A DNA stretch of 64,000 nucleotides from Liolophura sinensis (lineage: Eukaryota; Mollusca; Polyplacophora; Chitonida; Chitonidae): assembly GCF_032854445.1 (NCBI RefSeq), contig NC_088304.1:11731704-11795703 (forward strand), written 5' to 3'. The translations under genes were made by a program, and so were the position numbers. Below, piece after piece: positions 48,023 to 59,200 of the stretch; the first letter of the stretch is position 1, and each line of letters opens with the position of its first letter. The notes beneath the pieces are model-generated. The model had not been told where the DNA came from and did no database searches. It saw only the letters and a program-made list of their open reading frames with translations.

Positions 48023-50211
48023 ATGTCGTCACAGTCAGGGGAGAGAATCACACAAGTTGTCTGCGATGTCGGCGATCTCAAGGATGGCGAGTAAGGGATA
48101 ATTAATTTTGGTAGAGACTGATTCTTATATTTCATGAGATGTTGTAAATCAGGACATCAAACCAATGTTGCATCAGATCAAAATTTAAAGTGAATGTAAA
48201 TTCGGCCACTATTGTACATAGACGAAAGGATATAGCACACGGTTATCAAAGAAAAATATTTAAAAAATTCTATAAAGATTTGAAAGCCAAGAAGACGAAG
48301 TTCAGTATTGGGGATATGGCACTGACGGACAATTCACTCCGAGTAGCCATGCTGTGGAAGCCGAAAGTGCCGAAAGCATCGCGGGATAATTGGCTGTCTA
48401 TTGTCACTGTGGTTTCTTCTGGTAGACAGAAATAGTAGACTTAAAGACAGTAGACTTATAGAGACAGATATCGATGCAATAAATTGGATTTTGCCATTAG
48501 TTTAACTGTTAAACTGATGCATTTTGGAGTACACATTTATGAGCAAGGAACTGAGAATGGCTGCCCATGTCACAATGCGGGCAGGACACTGCAGTTAACT
48601 TCTCAGTGTGAGCTGGCAAGAAAATCGCCTCAGGAGAGTCATTGCCTAAAGAAAAGAAAACTATTATGACTTTGCATTATATTTTGTTAGCAAAGTCAGA
48701 TTTATTTACAAAAATATCCTCCCAAAATCTGAATAAAACGGCCTGTTATCAGTCAGAAGGTTCTGGTATATTCGGTAAATTCCCTAAACTCGGTACAGCC
48801 ATCTAGGCCGAATTCGTGGCCGCTGAAACATGACGCTTGTGTCCACGAATATCGCCCTGACTGAGCGCCAAACTGAAAGAAACACTTGAATACAGAACAG
48901 AGGTGACACTCTTTGGTTGGGCATCAGGCGTTTTTGTCTGTATTTTCTCATTGTCACATCGTTTAATACCGATGGTACGGGAGAGCTCCAAGCTTTTGTG
49001 ACGTCACTCAAGATAGCTGTAACATGGCAGAAATGGCGTCGCCAAAATGAGTGGCTAACCTCTGACGATTTTTTTGCTATTTATTTTGTTTACAAGTGGT
49101 GCAGAATTTTTAAAAATACTTTTATAACATTTCTGGAATACTACTTTATTAAACAATTCAGATTTAGTGGCTGACTTTATGTTCACTTTAATGTAGCGCA
49201 ACGTCTACAACGTTACATGTATCTGTTTCTGTTGTAAATTCTATTTTTATAAATGTTGCATCTTTATGATGAAATTTTGTCCCTGCATAATTTATACCGG
49301 CTGCCATTGTATAGGTGCAATATTCTTGAGTACAGCATAAAATACCAATCAAATAAATTAATAGAAACATGAACTGGGAAAGGCATAAAGGTTATGTTGC
49401 CGGTCAAGGGAAAGCGAGCTAGCAGATGTTGTAAGCTGGCAGGTTGAAGGCCAAACTCATTCAGGTGAATAACAGATATGCATTGTAAGTTGGATAACGT
49501 TAACTGATATCTTAGTATTTTGACTAATTGAATAGTAGTTTTTATTCGTCAATAAAATAGATGCAATGGTTATTTTCCTTTGAGAACTGATTGGGGATTT
49601 CAGTTTCCCATAATCCTGACCCCATTGTGTGATAAATTATAAAGTGAAATATTATATATGTAATTTATGGACATAATTATTTCATCAGTGACTATATTAA
49701 CTTGTTCTTAGAGCTTTTTTTCATCTTAAAAAGATGCTTTTAGTTTGTTTGAAAAGCACGATGATATTCTTACTGGCTGGACTGGGAAAAATGTGAATTG
49801 CTTTTTTTTTCTTTGCCAAATTTGAGAGAAAATGTTGAAAATTATGGAATACACCCGTAGTATTTGTATATTTTGTTCTCACTGTAAGTGGGAAGGTCCT
49901 CCAGCAACCTGCGGATGGTCATGGGTTTCCCCCGGGCTCTGCCCAGTTTCCTCCCACCATAATGCTGGTCGCCATCTTATAAGTGAAATATTCTTGAGTA
50001 TGACGTAAAACACCAATCCAATAAGTAAATAAATGTATATTTTGTAGGATGCGTGACGTGGAAGTTGGGGAAGGGAAAGCCCTACTGGTACGGTCAGGGG
50101 GACAGTACTATGCCGTGTCAGCAAAGTGTACCCACTACGGGGCGCCACTGAGCAAAGGTACCATACTGTACAATATATGATACTTAAAACTAAAGGAAAT
50201 GTGAGCATATG

Positions 50212-50265
<54 letters not shown>

Positions 50266-53200
50266 CACTGGTTCCTTTGTTACAACAATCCACTGATTAT
50301 GTTCATTGGGTCATTGTTGTCTAGTAATGGTTGAACAACATTTCCTCTGCCAAGATTGTGTGCGTATAGTATATGATATGCTCCTCACACAGAGAAAGTT
50401 TGTCAGTAACTTGCCAGAGGTGAATGGTTTATGCTGAGCATTCAAGTTTCCTCAACCCAGAAAACTAACCACCTCTGTGGAAGTGAAAATCATATGTTAA
50501 GTGAAATATTCTTGAGTACAGCGTACAACACCAGTCAAATATATAAATAAATTGTACATGTTTATTTACGTGTGTTTGGAGGGCAGTTTGAAATTTGCAC
50601 TTGGCTACAAATATGTATGTCAGCTCGTACTCTGTGAGGAGAAAGCATTTGTGCTACAAACAGGCAATTGAAAAATGTTCAAAGCCACAACAAAAAATCA
50701 TCAGTCAAGCAAAAAAAAAAAGAGGATGCGGCCTTTATGCATTTCAAGTGGTTTTAGTCAAAGCGTTGAAAATGTACCTTTAAAAGCATATGATAAAGAA
50801 TCCCTTTCACCACCTGTATGTCCATTCTGCGCTCCATATACCTGTATTGTGCAGGTATATTAAAGAATTAGTTGTGAATGCTGTTTTGTCACAGTCAAAG
50901 ATTTTTTGTTGGGTTGCAGCGTATTATTATGACAACAAAATTACGGAGTGAAGTTGACTCTTATCCGGAATTAACATCAAAGTATTGTTCTGTATAAATT
51001 TTGCATCCTTGCCACAATCAGAAGAAACTCTGAACTTATAAACATTACATGAAAAAATTTAATGAGTAGATGTTTCAGCCTTATTGCTAACAGTATCATT
51101 ATGTTTATTGTCGTTTGACACATACTACACTGAAGTCTATCTCATGTGAACATCTACATGTATATAATATTGTACCATACCTGCAGGTGCCCTCTGTAAT
51201 GACAGAGTTCGCTGCCCTTGGCATGGTGCTTGCTTTAATGTGAAAACTGGAGACATCGAGGAATATCCTGGGCTGGATAGCTTACAAAAGTTTGAGGTGA
51301 GGTACATTACCTGTACATAGACATATTGGTGAAGTAATTCATAGGAGAGTGGCTTCATTTTTTAAGGAAAGCAAGATAATTTCTTTAACTCAATCACTAT
51401 ATTGGTCTTGTGATAATTTTTGGCCAATCCCCAAGCTTATACATCTACTGACAGCCTGAAGAAGGAGAGCGGAGTGCATTTTATAATTGGCTAAGCCACA
51501 GCAACAGTTTTAGTAACCTCACTCACAAGATAAATTTTGTTAGTTGTGTCTGCAGATTTTCGCACATTTTTCAACTGGCTCATTTTAGTAGTGATTCTCA
51601 TTTATTTATCCTCATGTGTAAAACCATTAATTTTTTTTTAAAAAAGTTAATTACATGTACACTTTTTAACACCTTTTTGTGCCTTTAAAAGTGCAATTTT
51701 CATACCAGACTTCGGGTGAAATACGGTTTTTCAAGTTTTCTCATACAAAAAAAGTATCCTGGCAATGTGGAAATTTATTGTCTCACAGTAAATATTCGCA
51801 CATTAAATCAGGATGACAAAAGGATTTCCTGTTGTGAAAAAACGCTTTGATTTTTATGTAGATACTAGAGAGTAATCTCTCTTTGAATGTATATCTTTTT
51901 TTAAGTTTATTATTATTAATCTTTTTTTTGTTATCATCCAGGTTGAGGTATCAGATGGGAAGGTTAAAGTTACTGCAGACAAGACCAGTTTGTCCAATCA
52001 CAAGAGAATTAAACCAATGTGCCGTGCTTCCCCATCAGACTCCAAGACAGTGCTTATCATTGGAGGAGGTAAGTCAAAGCTGCTGAGTCTGCAAAACTTC
52101 AACCAAACACAACACAGTTTAGCTGATGAGCAATGCCTTTCCACACGATTCTAAGAGGGGTGTTGATCATTGGATGAGGAAATTTAAACATGTTGAATTA
52201 GTAATACATGCACCTTTTTGTAGAAGAAAAGTGTCTTGTTTCTATATTGGCAGAGCTACCTGTACATATTTTATCTGCTATTGCTAATTAAATTTTGGAG
52301 TATGTAAAGCCATCGTAACAGCTTTTCCAGTCTGTACTGTCTGCATGTGCGTGTGTAGAAACAAACCTCAACATCATAAGGGTTGATTCATGGATGAAAA
52401 TTTCCTGAAGAAAATCATTTGAATAGTGTTTTCTTTTTGGGCTTCCATTATACATGATACAATGCCTGTATATGAGTCACTACTACAGTGACAGTCACAA
52501 CCTCATAGTAATTAAGGAACTTAAGCACTGCAGGTCACCAGCCTGCGGATGGACCTGCGGCGACCAGTTTTATTCTGGAAGGAAACAGGGAATATCCTAC
52601 GTTTTAAAATGTGCCCATAACTTGACAACCATACTTAGCGTGCAAAACCAGAAACAAAATCTAAACGTTTCTTTACCGTAACATTGGAAAGCAAGCCCGT
52701 GTATGTGTACAGATGTACGCAACAACAAAGTGGTGAAAAATTTGGGAGGCACATTTATGAATGTGTTGTATTGATTTATTTATTTATTTGATTGGTGTTT
52801 TACGCTGTACTCAAGAACATTTCACTTAAACAACAGCGGCAAACGTGGTGGGAGGAAACCAGGCAGAGCCCTGGGAAAAGCCACGACCCTCTGCAGGTTG
52901 CTGGTAGACCATCCCACCCACGGCCGAGAGGAAGCCAGGGTGTTTTATTGAATATTGCATTCTGATGAAGTATGTTTTTATGTAGGAGAGGTGTTTCAGT
53001 AATATCATCCCAAAATATGATAGGCCCTTATCTTGCAGCTGTGTACCCATTGAAAATATTAAGAACTGTTAAAATAATAGGGACTGAAATGAAAAAAGTC
53101 TTCCAGTTAATGTTAACTGTGGCTGAATCTTGCGCTCACTTGTTGACAGGCCCAGCTTCTGTTGCATGTGCTGAAACCCTCCGGCAAAACGGTTTCAAGG

Positions 53201-56200
53201 GTAAGATAACTCTGGCCACCAAAGAAGAATGTTTGCCATATGACAGAATCAAACTGAGCAAGGTGTGAATTGTTTGCCACTGAATGTGTACACACTATTC
53301 TGAGGCAGTCCTTCAAAAACTATTTTTTACCCAAACCTGTCAGAAAAAAAAATAGTCTAGGTTGGTTTTTGCTCTGGCTATTAATTTAAAAGGTCACCAG
53401 TGCGGTCACTGCGAGTTCAAGTCTAGCTCATGCCGGCTTCCTCTCTGGCCCTACCTGGGACCGTCAGCAACGGATGGTCGTGTGTTTCCCCCAGGCTCTG
53501 CCCGATTTCCACCCACCCTAATGCTGGCCGCCGTCATATAAGTGAAATATTCTTGAGTACGGCGTAAACACCAATCAGATAAATAAATAAAATTAACTGA
53601 AAAAGATAGGGACTTTTTAATAGGGTAAATCGGGCTGCCCTCGAGATGCATAATTTTATGCCAGCCCAAGGTTCATAACAATGAGATTTTTTTAAAGACC
53701 TGAAAACCTATCTCTCCCGTTAGACCTCCATGGCGTGTTCGAATGCAGGCTCTTCTGCAGACTTTATTTCATTAGGGACTTAAGTTTGTTGGGAATCGTT
53801 AGGACACAAAAGGTGCAAGTTCAGTACGCAGCCTTCCAGCAACCTGCAGATGGTTGTGGGTTTCCTCTCACCATAACTCTGCCCCCCCCCCCCACTACGT
53901 CGTATAAGGGAAATGTTTTTGAACACTGCTTAAAACACCAATCCAATAAATATATAAATAAATCAATCAATCCATCACAGCCTTGGTGAAGACAGTTTGT
54001 TTGTAATGTACAAATTGCACACATGTAGACATGTACTTCAGTATGGAATGTATATCTGTCAGTCACCTGTGGAAAAGTTCCCCAGTATGATAGTAATTCA
54101 CCACTCCAGGTTCCAATTCAGACTGTATACTTTCCATTCACTTTATTTAACTGAAAGTGAATACCATAATTGCTCAACCTTTTCGCATAAAGAGCAACTT
54201 TTAGACCAATTTAGGCACATTTTTACTTTGGAGACAAAACTACATTGGTTGCATTGGCCAGTGTCAGGGCTTCACAAAACTATAATTTTGCCAGTCAGAA
54301 TAGGCTTGAATAAACACCTTCACCATGTTTCTGGCAAACATGTCAGAAGTTTAAAGAATGACGGTAGGTCCATGCAGTGTATTATGTACATGTTTGTTTT
54401 ATCTGTTTCTTCACATAGGCAATGAGCACAACAGCTGATGCTATTGCGCTGAGATCAAAGGATTTTTACGAATCTTACGATATTGACATTCAAACAAACA
54501 AGGAGGTAAAATCACTATGCATTTTTTGTGTGAAAACAAGTATACTTTTAAGCTGTAACTTAATAAGTTAGTTTTTTTTTTTTAAAGCCTGCGATTCTTT
54601 TTATTGGTTGCAAGTATTTTAACATTCTATCTGTTAACATTATCACTTGTTAGACTGTAAAGTTATGAACTCGCCTGAAAGTTTATGAATCAAACGACCA
54701 GAGTACATGAAAATACAAGTGTTTTTACCTTGCCATTTGCCTGGAAATTGCTCATGATTTTTGGACTGCAGTAATTTGCACTCTCCTCATTTGTTCTTTT
54801 CAGGCTGTTTCTGTGGATACATCTGGTAAATCTGTGAAGTTTAGCGATGGTAGTGTGCTCCCATATACTTCTTTGGTGCTGGCCACAGGAGGAAGGTGAG
54901 AACTTATAACACTCATTTCTTAAACTTTTCTCAAATCTGTGAAGTTCAGCGATGGTAGTTTGCTCCGGTACACTTCTTTGGTGCTGGCCACAGGAGGAAG
55001 GTGAGAACTCCTGACGCTCATTTCTCAAACTTTTCTCAAATCTGTGAAGTTTGGTAATGGTAGTGTGCTCCCCTACACTTTTTCAGTGCTGGCCACAGGA
55101 GGAAGGTGAGAACTCCTAACACTCATTTCTCAAACATTTCTCAAATCTGTGAAGTTTGGTAATGGTAGTGAGCTCCCCAACACTTTTTCAGTGCTGGCCA
55201 CAGGAGGAAGGTGGGAACTTATAGCACTCATTTCTCAAACATTTCTCAAATCTGTGAAGTTTGGTAATGGTAGTGAGCTCCCCAACACTTTTTCAGTGCT
55301 AGCCACAGGAGGAAGGTGAGAACTTATAACACTCATTTCTCAAACTTTTCTCAAATCTGTGAAGTTTGGTAATGGTAGTGTGCTCCCCAACACTTTTTTA
55401 GTGCTGGCCACAGGAGGAAGGTGAGAACTCCTAACACTCATTTCTCAAACATTTCTCAAATCTGTGAAGTTTGGTAATGGTAGTGTGCTCCCATACACTT
55501 CTTTGGTGCTGGCCACGGGAGGAATGTGAGAACTTATAACACTCATTTCTCAAACTTTTCTCAAATCTGTGAAGTTTGGTAATGGTAGTGTGCTCCCGTA
55601 CACTTTTTCGGTGCTGGCCACAGGAGGAAGGTGAGAACTCCTAACACTCATTTCTCAAACATTTCTCAAATCTGTGAAGTTTGGTAATGGTAGTGAGCTC
55701 CCCAACACTTTTTCAGTGCTGGCCACAGGAGGAAGGTGGGAACTTATAGCACTCATTTCTCAAACATTTCTCAAATCTGTGAAGTTTGGTAATGGTAGTG
55801 AGCTCCCCTACACTTTTTCAGTGCTGGCCACAGGAGGAAGGTGAGAACTGCTAACACTCATTCCTCAAACTTTTCTCAAATCTGTGAAGTTTGGTAATGG
55901 TAGTTAACTCCCCTACACTTTTTCAGTGCTGGCCACAGGAGGAAGGTGAGAACTCTTAACACTCATTCCTTAAACATTTCTCAAATCTGTGAAGTTTGGT
56001 AATGGTAGTGAGCTCCTGTACACTTTTTCAGTGCTGGCCACAGGAGGAAGGTGAGAACTTATAACACTCATTTCTCAAACTTTTCTCAAATCTGTGAAGT
56101 TTGGTAATGGTAGTGTGCTCCCGTACACTTTTTCAGTGCTGGCCACAGGAGGAAGGTGAGAACTTATATCACTCATTTCTGAAACTATTCTCAAATCTGT

Positions 56201-59200
56201 GAAGTTTGGTAATGGTAGTGTGCTCCCGTACACTTTTTCAGTGCTGGCCACAGGAGGAAGGTGAGAACTCCTAACACTCATTTCTCAAACATTTCTCAAA
56301 TCTGTGAAGTTTGGTAATGGTAGTGAGCTCCCCTACACTTTTTTGGTGCTGGCCACTGGAGGAAGGTGAGAACTCCTAACACTCATTTCTCAAACATTTC
56401 TCAAATCTGTGAAGTTTGGTAATGGTAGTGTGCTCCCGTACACTTTTTCAGTGCTGGCCACAGGAGGAAGGTGAGAACTCCTAACACTCATTTCTCAAAC
56501 TATTCTCAAATCTGTGAAGTTTGGTAATGGTAGTGTGCTCCCGTACACTTTTTTGGTGCTGGCCACAGGAGGAAGGTGAGAACTCCTAACACTCTCATTC
56601 CTCAAACATTTCTTAAATCTGTGAAGTTTGGTAATGGTAGTGTGCTCCCATACACTTCTTTGGTGCTGGCCACAGGAGGAAGGTGAGAACTTGTATCACT
56701 CATTTCTCAAACTATTCTCAAATCTGTGAAGTTTGGTAATGGTAGTGTGCTCCCCAACACTTTTTCAGTGCTGGCCACAGGAGGAAGGTGAGAACTTATA
56801 ACACTCATTTCTCAAACTTTTCTCAAATCTGTGAAGTTTGGTAATGGTAGTGTGCTCCCCAACACCTTTTCAGTGCTGGCCACAGGAGGAAGGTGAGAAC
56901 TCCTAACACTCATTTCTCAAACTTTTCTCAAAAAGATCAATCCATCCTTCACCAACCTTTTCTGTCAGGAGGTCAGATAGGTATTTAGTCGAATGTGAAA
57001 TTTTCCTCTAGATTCTGCCTGCTTTTGCACTTTTCAGCATCAGTCAGTCATGACCAAACAGTTTCAGGTTCAAATCCAGCTCCCACTAGTTTGGCTACAG
57101 CTTTAAGTCAGCAGGTTAGACAGATATGAGGAGGAGGGTGGTGCATGGTGAAATTGTTCTCATTTTTGACCTTCTTTCTAAACTAACATATTCTGTACTT
57201 AACAGCCTTTAATAAACTCAGATAATATGTAATGGGCGCAGCCTTTCAGTGCTTCTACTAGCGGCAACCAGAGTGAACTTCCCGTTAGCTCAGGTGGTAG
57301 AGCGCTGGACTTCCGAGACCCGAGTTTGAATCCTGGTGTGACCCACGTAGTGAAATCCTTCAACCATTACACTGGTACTTCCCGTTAGCTCAGGTGGTAG
57401 AGCCCTGGACTTCGGCCATCGAGACCCGAGTTTGAATCCTGGTGTGACCCACGTAGTGTAATCCTTCAACCATTGTACAGGTGCTGTGACCTAACAGGTT
57501 CCAAGAAGCGTGGGGCTTTGGGTCTGTGAATGTGGGTGTGACTTGGGAGAGGGGAAGGATTTAAGTGGGGAGGAGTGTAACAGGTGCAGCCTTTCAATGC
57601 TTATACTAGCAGTAGCTAGTGGGAATTTCCTGTTAGCTTCCCTGAGATGCAAGTTCAAATCCTGGTGTGACCCATGTAGTGAAATCCTTTAACTATTACA
57701 AATAAAATAACTGAATGAATGAATCACCCTTAACATTGCTGTATTTCATCCTTAACATGGCTGTGTTCCATCCTTAACATGGTAGTTCTACATCCTTAAC
57801 ATGGTAGTTCTACATCCTTAACATGGCAGTATTACATCCTTAGTATTACATCCTTAGTATTACATCCTTAGTATTACATCCTTAGTATTACATCCTTAAC
57901 ATGGCAGTATTACATCCTTAGTATTACATCCTTAACATGGCAGTTTTACATTTTTAACATGGCAGTTCTACATCCCTAACATTACAGTTCTACATCCTTA
58001 ACATGGTAGTTCAAATGAATAAATATATAAGTAAATAAATATTCACCCCTTTATCTTAGGCCGAGAACACTTCCTGTCCCAGGAAAGGACTTGAAGAATG
58101 TGTGTTTGTTGAGAACTCCCAAGGACGCTAACTACATCGCATCTGAGGCGGCAGGGAAAAATGTTGTCATAATCGGATCTTCATTTATTGGTAAGTTGTT
58201 TTGAATTTTGTTATACTTTTTGGGCTCCTTTCACTCTTTTTAATGTTGTGTGGATCTGTTTTGTTGATCACTAAGTGCTCTGTTGATGAATATGAGAATG
58301 TGTGCCTAATGTTAAAGTAAATTGGTTCCATGTAGTGATGCTTACTTGTAGGTTTCTAACCAACTTCTTGCTCTTCCGTTTTTAATATTAATACTGTAAA
58401 TGCCTTTTTATTCGCATGGTATTAACATTCGCGGATTTCGCGGCAAACACATTTCTGCGAAACTAAGTACCATCAAATATAAAACCCATGTAAGTAATTT
58501 ATTAATGTAGCATGCATTACATTTATAAATTCGTTAACAAGCACTACAGTTCTAATACTTTTTCAAACACGTTAATTAGAAATACCTAATTTGGATGTTT
58601 TCCGGCTTTGACAAAACCTGCAAGTCGATAATTTGTACATACATCGCTCGGGGGTTTCCGCACTTCTAACTTCCATTTCATAATGATGATTTCTGAGAAA
58701 TTTCCTCAAATCTGTCACAGTTCCCTCAAAGTTTCACTCACATTGCTGATGCATGAGAATTAAACAGTGGGATTTATTTATATCACATTTAATCTTTCGT
58801 CATCTCCAGGAGTGAGTGACACGAATATTTGCTAACACAGAGGGTAAGGGTTTCGTGTTATAGAAGTTAACAGTCATCAAAAGATTAAAAGCTTAGGAGG
58901 ATTAACTTCCTTTGTCGGATCAAATTACTGTGTTGTATAGAATTATTGTCACATCTTACAGGTACAAACAAGTTTAAATGATAACATTGTTACTTGAATG
59001 CTTGAGTTGTTTTATTACTTGAGTTTCTGTATTGAAGTTTGATTTTCGTTTATCGGCTATCCAGAAATTCTGTTAAGATCCGCGAAAGTTGATTCCTGCA
59101 AATGTGTCTTCTTACCAAATCCACGAAAGTTTATGCTCGCGAATAAAAAGGCATTTACAGTATCTTGAATGGCTTTCTTCCTTTGGTACACTTTCCTTTT

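Noticed and set aside
48784-49011. Minus-strand 75-codon frame in AIFM3-like intron 1
   Set aside because: Somewhat GC-rich but no domain recognised and several frames open; not enough to call a gene or transposon.
57282-57350. Possible tRNA gene
   Set aside because: A- and B-box-like sequences are present, but there is no full anticodon arm or matching acceptor stem, and it is followed by a SINE body.
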